DNA of 64,000 nucleotides from Aliikangiella sp. G2MR2-5 (GTDB lineage Bacteria > Pseudomonadota > Gammaproteobacteria > Enterobacterales > Kangiellaceae): assembly GCF_015687155.1 (NCBI RefSeq), contig NZ_JADPQF010000004.1, forward strand, positions 248,001 to 312,000. Reading direction: 5' to 3'. Positions 10,264 through 19,164 of the stretch are shown here, piece by piece (position 1 is the first letter of the stretch; each line of letters opens with the position of its first letter). Both the position numbers and the translations under genes were made by a program. Under the pieces are notes generated by a model. The model worked only from the letters and a program-made list of their open reading frames with translations. It was not told the origin of the DNA and made no database searches.

Positions 10264-10827
10264 CTAATCCTGCTGGCATGTGCCAAGGTTAAAATCTATT
10301 CCATTTGACCGGATATAAACTTGATGCGTGTCATCATCCTGTCGAATTGAGGCTTGTTCAAGCAAACGATAGTAGCAACTGCGGTTGAATCCTGCATACA
10401 GGTTTCGTCGAACTAAGACTGCAGGTAGTTGTTGGCCCAGAAAGCTTGAGAGTATCAACCGCTCAGGAGAGGCTATCTGAATTTTATTTTTACAGTTATC
10501 GAGACATTCTAACTGGAGCCCCTTATGACCTTCACACCAGTCAAAATCCACAATGGTGAAAGGTTGCCACTCAACTTCAATCCCCAGCTTTTCAACTGGT
10601 GTTACCAGGTAATATTTTTCGCCTTCTCTTTTGATAACTCGAGAGAAAAGTTGTTTCATTTTTGCATGAGTAAAGGGGGTGCCCTGATATATCCATTGGC
10701 CGTCCGCTTTTATTGTGAGTCCCATTTCTCCGCAATAATCAGGATTCCACTTTTCCACGGGGGGCATAGGTGAGTCGCCAATGGCTTTTATCAAGGATTC
10801 TGGAGGAGAATTTGATGCGGATTTCAA
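10264..10827 (-). CDS. DUF1285 family protein
   Basis: A soluble protein of about 187 residues. The segment PPVEKWNPDYCGEMGL, the IKADGQWIYQGTPF stretch and LVTPVEKLGIEVEWQPF are the conserved core of DUF1285, a proteobacterial family of unknown function. The start is set at a TTG (10827) because a strong GAGGAG sequence lies 7 nt upstream, directly after the tusA stop. The longer frame from a TTG at 10857 would overlap tusA and has no ribosome site. It is translated tightly with tusA and the small membrane protein; nothing in the sequence reveals its role. Confidence 0.85.
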   Translation of the reverse strand: MKSASNSPPESLIKAIGDSPMPPVEKWNPDYCGEMGLTIKADGQWIYQGTPFTHAKMKQLFSRVIKREGEKYYLVTPVEKLGIEVEWQPFTIVDFDWCEGHKGLQLECLDNCKNKIQIASPERLILSSFLGQQLPAVLVRRNLYAGFNRSCYYRLLEQASIRQDDDTHQVYIRSNGIDFNLGTCQQD

Positions 10828-10840
10828 CCTTATCTCCTCT

Positions 10841-11083
10841 TTAGGCGCCTTTCTCAATCCAGTAACGAAAAGGTGTTTGACTGGTATCTTTTAAAAGTAG
10901 TCGATGATCCATAAATTCACAGAAATTAGGGACGTCTCGTTTGGTTGCAGGATCATCTGCGATGATCAGAAGTACCTGTCCCTTTGAGAGTGTGCGCATG
11001 GATTTACGGATCATCATCACCGGCTCCGGACAGCGCAGCCCTTCAGCTTCTAACGTGAGGTCGACTGCAATTTTTTCGCTCAT
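10841..11083 (-). CDS. tusA: TusA-family sulfurtransferase
   Basis: An 80-residue SirA/TusA fold protein with the diagnostic (R)CPEP motif; Cys18 is the expected persulfide-carrying residue. The family passes sulfur from cysteine desulfurase to tRNA thiolation or other sulfur acceptors. It overlaps the rhlB stop by 4 nt and is followed immediately by DUF1285. Other TusA-like paralogues (YeeD, YedF type) share this motif, so the exact sulfur acceptor is not certain. Confidence 0.85.
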   Translation of the reverse strand: MSEKIAVDLTLEAEGLRCPEPVMMIRKSMRTLSKGQVLLIIADDPATKRDVPNFCEFMDHRLLLKDTSQTPFRYWIEKGA

Positions 11084-12444
11084 TCGCGAGAATCCGTCGT
11101 GCTTGTCTGAGTTGAGGTAGAGGAGTCTGTACTCGAGTTTGTCGCTTTCTCTTTTGGATTGCGCTCTGTTACATTATCATCCCGGTTTTTAGTTCTTTGA
11201 TTTCCTGATGAACGTTGAGACTGGTTTCTGTTACCTGCTCTTCTCCGTTTATCAGCCGTTGCTGGCGGTTTGATATCTGCTAACAGATTTGGAGTGACTT
11301 CCGCTGTGGGCAGGCTAAAACCTATATATTTTTCAATAGCTGGTAAATTAAATGCGTTGTCTTCCCCTGCAAATGAAATTGCATCGCCTTCTGCTCCTGC
11401 GCGCGCGGTTCTGCCTATTCGGTGGACATAATCTTCAGCATCGTCTGGCAGGTCAAAATTAAAAACGTGACTTACTCCGGTAATATGCAATCCGCGAGCG
11501 GCGACATCAGTAGCGATTAAAACGTCGATAGTGCCTTTTTTAAGTTCTTCAAGTAGACGAATTCTCTTTTTCTGCGGTACATCACCTGTAAGTAGTCCGG
11601 ATTTAATTCCGTTACCTTTCAGTGTTAACCAGACCTTCTCCGCCTGTCGCCTGGTATTTGTGAATATCATCGACTTCTCTGGCTGGAGTTTATTCATGAG
11701 GCCAATAAGTAGCGGGAGCTTCTCTCGGTTGGCGGGGTAATAGAGTTCTTGCTTGACGCGATCAGCAGTAACCTGCTCTGCCTCTACATGGATGTGTTGC
11801 GGGTTATTCATATGCTCGTATGCTAGTTCCTTAACCCTATGGGATAAGGTGGCGGAAAATAACATGCTAAGCCTTTCTTTCGCTGGTGGCATTTTTCGGA
11901 ACAGGTAGCGAATATCACTGATAAAGCCAAGATCAAACATGCGATCAGCTTCATCTAGAACCACACAATCTAGAGCATAGAAGTTATAAACGCCTTGCTT
12001 AAAGTAATCAATCAAACGACCGACAGTTCCAATCAAAATATCGCAGCCACTTTCGATATCATTGCGCTGCTTTTCATAATCAGCGCCGCCGAAGACTACG
12101 CAAGGCTTCAGCTTGGTGTATTTTGCCAGTTTTTTGGCGTCTTCATAGATCTGGATAACCAGTTCTCGAGTAGGGGCTATAATGAGTGCTCGCGGTTCAT
12201 TTGCGCTACGCTCTTTGGTTTCCGGCAAGGTTAAAAGCTCATCAAGAATAGCTAACAGGAATGCATTGGTTTTACCGGTACCTGTTTGTGCTTGTCCGGC
12301 TACATCGTTTGATTCTAGCAGTAAAGGAATTGTTTGAGCCTGAATCGGAGTTGCATATTCATATCCCAAATCATCCAGCGCCCTTTCAAGCGAAGGATGT
12401 AAGCCCATGTTTTTAAATGCAGTTGTTGATAAATGGGTAACCAT
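11080..12444 (-). CDS. rhlB: ATP-dependent RNA helicase RhlB
   Basis: A 454-residue DEAD-box RNA helicase with Q motif (TPIQAQTIP), Walker A (AQTGTGKT), DEAD ([11 protein letters not shown]), SAT, and motif VI ([10 protein letters not shown]). The [15 protein letters not shown] stretch and its place divergent from trxA-rho fit RhlB, the degradosome helicase. The C-terminal tail (after about residue 395) is Arg/Asn then Ser/Thr-rich low complexity, as in RhlB where it contacts partners or RNA. It heads the run rhlB-tusA-DUF1285-membrane protein-fhs. Confidence 0.93.
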   Translation of the reverse strand: MVTHLSTTAFKNMGLHPSLERALDDLGYEYATPIQAQTIPLLLESNDVAGQAQTGTGKTNAFLLAILDELLTLPETKERSANEPRALIIAPTRELVIQIYEDAKKLAKYTKLKPCVVFGGADYEKQRNDIESGCDILIGTVGRLIDYFKQGVYNFYALDCVVLDEADRMFDLGFISDIRYLFRKMPPAKERLSMLFSATLSHRVKELAYEHMNNPQHIHVEAEQVTADRVKQELYYPANREKLPLLIGLMNKLQPEKSMIFTNTRRQAEKVWLTLKGNGIKSGLLTGDVPQKKRIRLLEELKKGTIDVLIATDVAARGLHITGVSHVFNFDLPDDAEDYVHRIGRTARAGAEGDAISFAGEDNAFNLPAIEKYIGFSLPTAEVTPNLLADIKPPATADKRRRAGNRNQSQRSSGNQRTKNRDDNVTERNPKEKATNSSTDSSTSTQTSTTDSRE

Positions 12445-12635
12445 TGTAAATTTTTTCCTGATTTGGGTGTCTGTCGTTCAAAGTCTTATCATTGCTTCTT
12501 TCGTCAGGAAGGGAGCAATTACCGAAGTTGTCAATTGAATAATTCTATGGAGAATTTTCGATCTTCAGTTGCAACTTCCCCCTTGTGATAGCAGAATAGA
12601 ACCCAATAATGATAAGTGAATGAAAAACGCATCAT

Positions 12636-12664
12636 AGCATTTCGCTTTGAATCGAGCGAATGCT
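12636..12664 (+). other. Hairpin in the trxA leader
   Basis: An imperfect inverted repeat (AGCATTTCGCT with AGCGAATGCT, one bulged base) about 40 nt before the trxA start codon, inside the 258-nt divergent region between rhlB and trxA. It may shape the leader mRNA. No convincing promoter hexamers could be fixed by eye in this region. Confidence 0.35.
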
Positions 12665-12702
12665 GTTTGCACCAGTGTTGCTATTTTAGGAGAAGAAAAT
12701 AC

Positions 12703-13029
12703 ATGAGCGACAAGATTGTTCAATTGACCGATGATACTTTTGAAGCCGAGGTGCTTAAGTCAGACCTGCCAGTTCTAGTCGACTTTTGGGCAGAGTGGTG
12801 TGGTCCGTGCAAAATGATTGCTCCAATTCTTGATGAATTGGCGGAAGAGTATGATGGTAAAGTTAAGATCGGTAAGTTGAATATCGATGAAAATCAGGCG
12901 ACAGCCCCTCAGTATGGTGTTCGCGGTATCCCGACATTAATTTTGGTCAAGAATGGTGCCGTTGAAGCACAACAGGTCGGTGCTGTAAGCAAGTCTCAGC
13001 TTGCTGCGTTTCTTGATAGCAATATCTAG
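12703..13029 (+). CDS. trxA: Thioredoxin 1
   Basis: A 108-residue thioredoxin with the active site Trp32-Cys33-Gly-Pro-Cys36 and the cis-proline segment GIPTLIL. It reduces protein disulfides using electrons from thioredoxin reductase and is the expected source of reducing power for the DsbD encoded later in this window. The start at 12703 is chosen over the in-frame ATG at 12616 because it has an AGGAGA ribosome site and gives the normal family length. The rhlB<>trxA-rho layout is the classical gammaproteobacterial one. Confidence 0.97.
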   Translation: MSDKIVQLTDDTFEAEVLKSDLPVLVDFWAEWCGPCKMIAPILDELAEEYDGKVKIGKLNIDENQATAPQYGVRGIPTLILVKNGAVEAQQVGAVSKSQLAAFLDSNI

Positions 13030-13035
13030 CACGTC

Positions 13036-13068
13036 AGCTTTTTAAGACCCTGTTCTTAAAGCTTTTTA
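13036..13068 (+). terminator. trxA terminator
   Basis: A stem AGCTTT(TT)AAGA / TCTTAAAGCT with a short loop, ending in a T run, seven nt after the trxA stop. A second inverted repeat without T run (13076-13083 with 13091-13098) follows directly. Confidence 0.65.
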
Positions 13069-13446
13069 TCTCGCTATGGGCAGATTTTTGCTGCCCATTG
13101 GCAAAAAGTTGGACAATCTGTTCAATAAGTGCTACTTTTCAAATATCAGCACATTGGGGACCTTTCAGGTAATTTTGTGTTGTTTCAAGAATAAACTTCA
13201 AATTGTCATTTTCCTCTGTTAGCTAAACCTAAAGATCACTACATTTGTGTCTGGGTATTTAAGTTTGCACTGGGGAAATCGTCTACAACGTTAAATTGTT
13301 TTTCATTGACAGGAACATCAATTACGAGAAACGAATATTCGATTGTTGTTTAAGCCGCATCCGTCCGGCCTTTTGCTCGGTCACTGTACTTACCCACAAT
13401 CAATTACACAAAGCCACATCTACTCGCAAAGTATAAAAGTAATCCT
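13069..13446 (+). other. Long untranslated region before rho
   Basis: About 380 nt without a plausible gene. In enterics rho has a long leader where Rho terminates its own transcript; this region is in the equivalent place and contains several C-rich, G-poor stretches near its end (about 13350-13430). That role is inferred from position only. No leader peptide homologue was recognised. Confidence 0.4.
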
Positions 13447-14706
13447 ATGAATCTAACCGAAATCAAACAGTTATCAGCAGCAAAGCTGAGTGAAATGGCC
13501 AAAGACGCCGGACTTGATGATGTCGCTCGAATGCGAAAGCAGGACATTATCTTCGCCATCCTTAAAAATCACGCCAAAAGCGGTGAAGATATTTTTGGGG
13601 ATGGTGTATTGGAAATACTACCTGACGGATTTGGTTTCTTACGAAATGCTGGCTCATCCTACTTGGCTGGGCCCGACGACATATATGTCTCGCCGAGTCA
13701 AATTCGTCGTTTTAGCTTAAGAACCGGGGATACAATTTCGGGCAAGATTAGGCCTCCAAAGCATGGTGAACGTTATTTCGCTTTGTTGAAAATAAAAGAA
13801 ATCAATTTTGATAGCCCTGAGAATGCGAAAAACAAGATTCTTTTTGAAAACTTGACCCCTCTTCACCCTGATGAACGTATGGTGATGGAGCGTGGAAATG
13901 GATCGAGTGAAGACATTACCGCTAGGGTCATAGACCTGGCTTCTCCTATTGGTAAAGGACAGAGAGCGTTGGTGGTATCGCCTCCTAAAGCTGGTAAGAC
14001 GATGATGATGCAAAATATAGCGCAATCGATTACCGCAAATAATCCTGATTGTGTCTTGATAGTTCTGCTTATTGATGAACGCCCAGAAGAAGTTACGGAA
14101 ATGGAGCGATCTGTACGCGGTGAAGTCGTTGCTTCTACATTTGATGAACCCGCGAGTCGACATGTTCAGGTTGCTGAAATGGTTATAGAAAAAGCCAAAC
14201 GACTGGTTGAGCATAAAAAAGATGTGGTAATTTTGCTCGACTCGATCACTCGTCTGGCGCGAGCTTACAATACTGTGGTTCCTTCTTCTGGCAAAGTGCT
14301 GACAGGTGGTGTTGATGCCAATGCTCTGCAAAGACCAAAGCGATTTTTCGGAGCTGCAAGAAATATTGAAGAAGGCGGGAGTTTGACCATTATCGCAACC
14401 GCTCTGGTAGATACCGGCTCTAAAATGGATGAAGTAATTTACGAAGAGTTTAAAGGAACCGGTAATATGGAGCTTCATCTGGATCGTAAGATTGCAGAAA
14501 AACGTGTATTCCCCGCGATTAACTTTAATCGTTCAGGTACTCGTAAAGAAGACTTGTTGACTACCCCGGAAGAGCTGCAAAAAATGTGGATTTTACGCAA
14601 AATCATCCACCCGATGCAGGAAATCGAAGCCATGGAGTTTTTGGTTGATAAATTAGCCTTAACCAAAACCAATGAAGAGTTTTTTAATTCGATGAAAAGA
14701 AAGTAG
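13447..14706 (+). CDS. rho: Transcription termination factor Rho
   Basis: A 419-residue hexameric RNA helicase that ends transcription at C-rich rut sites. Visible parts are the N-terminal Rho_N helical region ([14 protein letters not shown]), the cold-shock-like RNA-binding fold containing the GFGFLR segment, the Walker A loop starting at residue 179 (PPKAGKT), Walker B ([16 protein letters not shown]) and the Q/R-loop region ([11 protein letters not shown]). Length and motifs are standard. It is followed after 23 nt by ubiD on the same strand. Confidence 0.98.
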   Translation: MNLTEIKQLSAAKLSEMAKDAGLDDVARMRKQDIIFAILKNHAKSGEDIFGDGVLEILPDGFGFLRNAGSSYLAGPDDIYVSPSQIRRFSLRTGDTISGKIRPPKHGERYFALLKIKEINFDSPENAKNKILFENLTPLHPDERMVMERGNGSSEDITARVIDLASPIGKGQRALVVSPPKAGKTMMMQNIAQSITANNPDCVLIVLLIDERPEEVTEMERSVRGEVVASTFDEPASRHVQVAEMVIEKAKRLVEHKKDVVILLDSITRLARAYNTVVPSSGKVLTGGVDANALQRPKRFFGAARNIEEGGSLTIIATALVDTGSKMDEVIYEEFKGTGNMELHLDRKIAEKRVFPAINFNRSGTRKEDLLTTPEELQKMWILRKIIHPMQEIEAMEFLVDKLALTKTNEEFFNSMKRK

Positions 14707-14729
14707 CCTGTGTCAGGTGAAATAACAGG

Positions 14730-16208
14730 ATGCTTTCACAATCAGTCAAATACCGGGATTTAAGAGATTTTATCGCTCATCTGGAAAAGTTGGGCGACTT
14801 GAAAAGAATTTCTCACCCAGTCGATCCCAACCTTGAAATGACCGAGATCGCCGACCGCGTGTTACGCGCGGACGGTCCTGCGTTGTTGTTTGAAAATCCC
14901 GTGGGCTCAGAAATACCGGTATTGGCCAACCTTTTTGGCTCCACCAGAAGAGTGGCTGCAGCTATGGGGTGCGATGATGTATCGCAATTAAGAGACGTCG
15001 GAAAGTTATTAGCATTTTTAAAAGAGCCTGAACCCCCTGCAGGCCTTAAAGATGCCTGGGAAAAAGCCCCTATTTTCAAACAGGTGCTTAATATGAATCC
15101 CAAACTGGTCAAAAGTCCTGATTGCCAGACTGAAGTTGTTGAAGGCGATGCGGTTGACCTGTCACAAATCCCTATTCAGACTTGCTGGCCAGGCGATGCA
15201 GCGCCCTTGATTACCTGGGGACTTGTTGTCACTAAAGGTCCTGACCAGGTGAGGCAAAATCTGGGAATTTATCGTCAACAAGTAATAGCCAAGAATAAGG
15301 TGATCATGCGCTGGTTATCTCATCGTGGTGGAGCTCTGGATTTCAAGGCTTGGCAAAAAGCACATCCCGGAGAACCATTTCCTGTGAGTGTTGCTCTAGG
15401 TGCAGATCCGGCAACTATCTTGGGAGCCGTAACACCGGTACCAGACAGTTTGTCTGAATACGCTTTTGCAGGGTTACTCCGTGGCGAGAAAACTCGAGTC
15501 GCGAAATGTTTGAGTAATGAGCTGCAAGTTCCTGCGAGTGCTGAATTTGTGCTTGAAGGATTTATTTTTCCTGATGAAACCGCTCCGGAAGGACCCTATG
15601 GTGACCATACCGGTTACTATAATGAAGTTGAAGAGTTTCCAGTATTTACAATTGAGCGTATTACCAGCAGAAAAAATCCTATTTATCATTCTACCTATAC
15701 CGGTAGGCCGCCTGATGAACCCGCTATTCTCGGTGTTGCACTGAATGAAGTTTTCGTACCGTTATTACAAAAGCAGTTTCCAGAAATAGTCGACTTTTAT
15801 CTGCCTCCAGAAGGCTGTTCATATCGTATGGCTGTGGTAACCATGAAAAAGCAGTATCCAGGGCATGCCAAACGGGTAATGTTGGGAGTATGGAGTTTTC
15901 TACGCCAGTTTATGTATACAAAATTTGTAATAGTGACCGATGATGACGTTAATGCGAGGGACTGGAACGATGTTATCTGGGCATTGACGACCAGAGTTGA
16001 TCCAAGTCGTGACACTACAATGATTGATAATACACCAATCGATTATCTGGACTTTGCTTCACCAGTTTCCGGTCTAGGATCTAAAATGGGTATAGATGCT
16101 ACTAACAAGTGGCCTGGTGAAACAGAGCGAGAATGGGGTGAGCCCATAGTTATGGACCCGGCAGTTAAGCAGCGAGTAGATGAGATGTGGGAGAAATTAG
16201 GTTTATGA
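14730..16208 (+). CDS. ubiD: 4-hydroxy-3-polyprenylbenzoate decarboxylase
   Basis: UbiD removes the carboxyl group of the prenylated 4-hydroxybenzoate in ubiquinone synthesis using prenylated FMN made by UbiX. The 492-residue length is usual. The N-terminal [17 protein letters not shown] segment, the [12 protein letters not shown] loop and the [11 protein letters not shown] block are family hallmarks. The stop overlaps the start of fre by ATGA, so the two are translationally coupled, as in enteric bacteria. Confidence 0.97.
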   Translation: MLSQSVKYRDLRDFIAHLEKLGDLKRISHPVDPNLEMTEIADRVLRADGPALLFENPVGSEIPVLANLFGSTRRVAAAMGCDDVSQLRDVGKLLAFLKEPEPPAGLKDAWEKAPIFKQVLNMNPKLVKSPDCQTEVVEGDAVDLSQIPIQTCWPGDAAPLITWGLVVTKGPDQVRQNLGIYRQQVIAKNKVIMRWLSHRGGALDFKAWQKAHPGEPFPVSVALGADPATILGAVTPVPDSLSEYAFAGLLRGEKTRVAKCLSNELQVPASAEFVLEGFIFPDETAPEGPYGDHTGYYNEVEEFPVFTIERITSRKNPIYHSTYTGRPPDEPAILGVALNEVFVPLLQKQFPEIVDFYLPPEGCSYRMAVVTMKKQYPGHAKRVMLGVWSFLRQFMYTKFVIVTDDDVNARDWNDVIWALTTRVDPSRDTTMIDNTPIDYLDFASPVSGLGSKMGIDATNKWPGETEREWGEPIVMDPAVKQRVDEMWEKLGL

Positions 16209-16930
16209 ATGAGATTAAAGGTAAGACTCTCGACATCAAGCAATTGACCGAAGAAATTTACAGAATCAGAATAGCGCCTGAAGGCAGTAGTGTTTTTCCT
16301 TTTAAAGGCGGGCAATACTTGTATCTTCAGATGTGTGATGGAAAACGTATTCCTTTATCAATCGCAAGCCCGCCGGAAGAAAAAAAGTTCATAGAGTTAC
16401 ATATTCGCAAGATTCCAGGGCATCCACTGGCAGAAGAAATGCTCAAACTTTTTGAATCTAACAAGCGAATTCACCTTGATGGTCCATACGGCGAGTGCGT
16501 TCTCCAAGCTGGCAGCAATCCGGTAATTATTATTGCTGGTGGTACGGGCTTTTCTCCGATGAAAGCTTTGCTTGAAAGTGCATTTGCACAAAAAATAGCA
16601 CGCCGTTTTGAACTATATTTAGGTGCGCAAAATGAAACCCAACTCTATCAGAAAAAAATAGTCGAGAGCTGGAAAGTTGATAGCGGCGAGTTTAAGTTTA
16701 TACCGGTTGTTGCAGAGCCTGGCGATGCATGGCAGGGTGAGAGCGGATTTCCGCATGAAATCGCCATTTCAAAATGGCGGCAAAAGTTGTCTGAGTGCGA
16801 GGTTTTTATCTCGGGCTCGGAAATGATGGTTATGAATGTTTTTCAAGCTCTAAAAACACAAGGCGTACCAGTTAACCAGATCCACTCTGATATTCTGGAT
16901 ATTAAAAGAGATATGGGAGAAGAGCTCTAG
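16205..16930 (+). CDS. fre: NAD(P)H-flavin reductase
   Basis: A 241-residue ferredoxin-reductase-type enzyme that reduces free flavins with NAD(P)H. The flavin-binding segment RIPLSIAS and the nucleotide-binding loop [16 protein letters not shown] are clear. The start is the ATG of the ATGA overlap with ubiD rather than an in-frame codon 18 nt earlier. Reduced FMN could support prenyl-FMN formation for UbiD, an inference from the pairing that is conserved in gammaproteobacteria. Confidence 0.92.
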   Translation: MNEIKGKTLDIKQLTEEIYRIRIAPEGSSVFPFKGGQYLYLQMCDGKRIPLSIASPPEEKKFIELHIRKIPGHPLAEEMLKLFESNKRIHLDGPYGECVLQAGSNPVIIIAGGTGFSPMKALLESAFAQKIARRFELYLGAQNETQLYQKKIVESWKVDSGEFKFIPVVAEPGDAWQGESGFPHEIAISKWRQKLSECEVFISGSEMMVMNVFQALKTQGVPVNQIHSDILDIKRDMGEEL

Positions 16931-16941
16931 TGATAGCAATG

Positions 16942-16974
16942 AGCCCAAAAATCTAGTCAAAGCACTTTTGGGCT
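16942..16974. terminator. Hairpin between fre and the converging gene
   Basis: A perfect 9-bp stem (AGCCCAAAA with TTTTGGGCT, loop 15 nt) in the 60-nt gap between converging genes. Position suggests a shared terminator; no clean T run follows on either strand. Confidence 0.5.
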
Positions 16975-16990
16975 GTTCACCAGTCGTATT

Positions 16991-17836
16991 TTAATGGTGA
17001 CTATATTTGTCCAGAATTTTCTTGTAGGCGCCACTTTCTTTTAAACGTTTAAGAGCATCATTAAATGCCGCAACTGTTTCTTCGTTTACGCTATTTTTAC
17101 TAAACATTATTGATACATCACCACTATGAATTTCAAGTGGATGGGCGATTATTTGTTCCTGCAAACCTTTTCGTCTAATCGTATATGCTGCAACAAAAGG
17201 ATCTTCGAGAAAGCCGTCGATATTGTTTTGTATCAAGTTATAATAGTTCACTTCTGTCGTTGGCACGCTGGTAAATTTGCTGGCAAGTTCCGGTATATCT
17301 TGTAGCTGAGTAACCTGGTCGCCATAGATATAATCCTGAGTAACGCCGAGCCTGAACCCTTCTTCCAGCAGTTGTTTGAGCGATTTGTTCTTATATTTTT
17401 CTGACTCGCCACTTCTGACATATAGAATAAAAGATTCGTGACGATAGTAATCTGAGAAGCGCGCAAACTGCTCTCTGGCAACCGTTTTTGTTGCACCGCC
17501 GAGCAGGTCAATACTACCATTACGTATCCCGTTAAGTAGGTTCATCCAGCTCTTTTGAACAAACTTAAGTTCGCAGCCTGCTTCTTGAGCTATCGCTCCT
17601 ACCAATTCAATTTCCAAACCTCTGACCTTATTATCTGGAGACAAGTATTGGTAGGGCTCCCAAGGATCCCATCCCATGTTGAGCTGGCATTTAGATAAGA
17701 CTGACTCTACTTTGGGAGGCGCTGTTTCTTGCTTGGCAACTGCTTTTTCTTTTTTTTCGGGTTTAGGTGCTTCACCACAACTGATGACTAGCATGGACAG
17801 TATGGTGACCAGGCAGTAGGTTAACTTTCTTATCAT
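16991..17836 (-). CDS. Extracellular solute-binding lipoprotein, family 3 (amino-acid type)
   Basis: About 281 residues: a signal with lipobox ending at Cys20 (V-I-S-C), a Lys/Glu/Pro-rich linker, then a periplasmic binding protein of SBP family 3 (GWDPWEPYQYLSPDN, RGLEIELVGAIAQEAG, LGVTQDYIYGDQV). The ATG at 17836 has GGAG six nt upstream and is preferred over an in-frame TTG. No ABC permease or ATPase gene is next to it, so it may serve a remote transporter or act as a sensor. It lies alone between fre and rpoH. Confidence 0.82.
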   Translation of the reverse strand: MIRKLTYCLVTILSMLVISCGEAPKPEKKEKAVAKQETAPPKVESVLSKCQLNMGWDPWEPYQYLSPDNKVRGLEIELVGAIAQEAGCELKFVQKSWMNLLNGIRNGSIDLLGGATKTVAREQFARFSDYYRHESFILYVRSGESEKYKNKSLKQLLEEGFRLGVTQDYIYGDQVTQLQDIPELASKFTSVPTTEVNYYNLIQNNIDGFLEDPFVAAYTIRRKGLQEQIIAHPLEIHSGDVSIMFSKNSVNEETVAAFNDALKRLKESGAYKKILDKYSHH

Positions 17837-17998
17837 CCTGCACTCCAACTTGTAGACTGATCTTGTTTGGTCATTTTCGTTATCTCTCTATTTCAAGTGT
17901 AGTTCACAGTTAATTAATTAACAGGCGAATTTGCATAAAAAGAAAGATTTTTAAATGCGAGAAGATTATCCAGTTTAAGAGAATTTTCTTGTAGACAT

Positions 17999-18022
17999 TA
18001 AAAAAGGCGCCAATTGGCGCCT
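17999..18022 (-). terminator. rpoH terminator
   Basis: A 7-bp GC-rich stem (AGGCGCC, loop AATT, GGCGCCT at 18005-18022) followed on the minus strand by six T. It lies about 40 nt after the rpoH stop. Confidence 0.85.
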
Positions 18023-18061
18023 CTTCGTAATTTACTGCTAGTAACCACTTACTTTAGCTGC

Positions 18062-18910
18062 TTAACTCATTGCAGATTTTAGTTTATTCATCGCATTCTT
18101 CTCTAACTGTCGAATACGCTCTGCAGAAACCTGATATTTTTCAGCAAGCTCCTGTAATGTTGCTTTATCTTCACTTAACCAGCGAGCCGCTAATATTTGT
18201 TGGCTTCGCTCATCGAGTGTTTTCATTGCACTCATTAATCGTTGCTGATTAAAGTTTTCCCAGTTTTCCTGTTCGAGCTTTTGCGCAGGATCTGTTTCTG
18301 GAGATTCCAGATAGGCTGCTGGTGCAAAACTACTTTCTTCATCTGCATCATTTGGTAAATCGAAAGCTGTGTCGCGTGAATTTAACCTGCTTTCCATACG
18401 ACGAACTTCAATTTCTGATACGCCTAAATCTTCTGCAACCGCCTTAACTTCTTCATTATTTAGCCAGTTCAGCGATTTCTTTGCACCTCTCAAGTTGAAG
18501 AATAACTTTCTTTGCGCCTTGGTGGTTGCGACTTTTACAATGCGCCAGTTCTTCAATACAAACTCATGAATCTCAGCTTTTATCCAGTGAACCGCGAAAG
18601 AAATCAAGCGTACACCAACTTCAGGATCAAAGCGCTTAACAGCTTTCATTAAGCCAACGTTACCTTCTTGAATGAGGTCTGCTTGAGGTAGGCCATATCC
18701 ACTATAGCTGCGAGCAATATGAACTACAAAGCGTAGGTGAGACAAGATAAGTTCACGAGCGGCGTTTAAATCACCCTCTTGTTGGTATCTTGTTGCCAGC
18801 TCTTTTTCATCTTCTGAGGAGAGCACTGGCACTGAGTGCACCACAGTAACATATGACTCAATATTACCTTGTGGTACAGACATAGCGATTGTTGCTAATG
18901 CTTTACTCAT
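18062..18910 (-). CDS. rpoH: RNA polymerase heat-shock sigma factor (sigma-32)
   Basis: A 282-residue sigma-70 family protein directing RNA polymerase to heat-shock promoters. Region 2 contains [19 protein letters not shown] and [21 protein letters not shown], and the RpoH box QRKLFFNLR, the marker that separates RpoH from other group-3 sigmas, is present. Region 4 has the helix-turn-helix [23 protein letters not shown]. An AGAGGA ribosome site precedes the ATG. It follows ftsX on the same strand after 254 nt, the gammaproteobacterial ftsYEX-rpoH order. Its upstream region carries two CIRCE operators and a sigma-E-like promoter, suggesting control by HrcA as well as envelope stress. Confidence 0.98.
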   Translation of the reverse strand: MSKALATIAMSVPQGNIESYVTVVHSVPVLSSEDEKELATRYQQEGDLNAARELILSHLRFVVHIARSYSGYGLPQADLIQEGNVGLMKAVKRFDPEVGVRLISFAVHWIKAEIHEFVLKNWRIVKVATTKAQRKLFFNLRGAKKSLNWLNNEEVKAVAEDLGVSEIEVRRMESRLNSRDTAFDLPNDADEESSFAPAAYLESPETDPAQKLEQENWENFNQQRLMSAMKTLDERSQQILAARWLSEDKATLQELAEKYQVSAERIRQLEKNAMNKLKSAMS

Positions 18911-19002
18911 AATTTAAATCCTCTTGCGTTAATCAAGCAAGTTATTTGCCTTTATGCGCGACTTAATAAATCCGCCACAGGCAATTCTAATTGCTTGCTA
19001 GT

Positions 19003-19029
19003 TTAGCACTCTAAATTCAAGAGTGCTAA
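19003..19029 (-). promoter_or_regulatory. CIRCE operator 1 upstream of rpoH
   Basis: A perfect match to the HrcA operator consensus: TTAGCACTC, nine-nt spacer (19012-19020), GAGTGCTAA. It lies about 93 nt upstream of the rpoH start codon. HrcA repression of groE and dnaK through this element is well established; its use at rpoH is inferred here. Confidence 0.92.
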
Positions 19030-19033
19030 TTTT

Positions 19034-19060
19034 TTAGCACTTATCCTATCAGAGTGCTAA
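19034..19060 (-). promoter_or_regulatory. CIRCE operator 2 upstream of rpoH
   Basis: A second operator only 4 nt from the first: TTAGCACTT, nine-nt spacer, GAGTGCTAA, with one mismatch to consensus in one arm. Centre-to-centre distance is 31 bp, about three helical turns, so two HrcA dimers could sit on the same face. Confidence 0.88.
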
Positions 19061-19076
19061 AAATCCAAAAAGTTTC
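19049..19076 (-). promoter_or_regulatory. Possible sigma-E-type promoter of rpoH
   Basis: On the minus strand GAAACTT (19076-19070) is separated by 16 nt from TCTGA (19053-19049). This is close to the sigma-E pattern GGAACTT-N16-TCTGA used at the enteric rpoH P3 promoter. The -10 element lies inside CIRCE operator 2, so HrcA binding would block it. One mismatch in the -35 box; assignment is by eye. Confidence 0.5.
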
Positions 19077-19164
19077 GTTATGAAACAAATTGTTACCCCC
19101 CTATTTAATGAAAAAAGTGAGGTCATTAAGGGGATTGGCGATTGTCCAAATAGAGTGACCTGGT

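Noticed and set aside
13717-14478. A 253-codon open frame on the minus strand opposite rho
   Set aside because: It lies wholly inside the well-supported rho gene, has an unlikely Arg/His/Phe-rich composition and no ribosome site. It is a shadow of codon use.
18991-19029. Housekeeping promoter inside CIRCE 1 (TTGAAT with TAAACT)
   Set aside because: The two hexamers are too close together for a sigma-70 promoter, so it was not listed.
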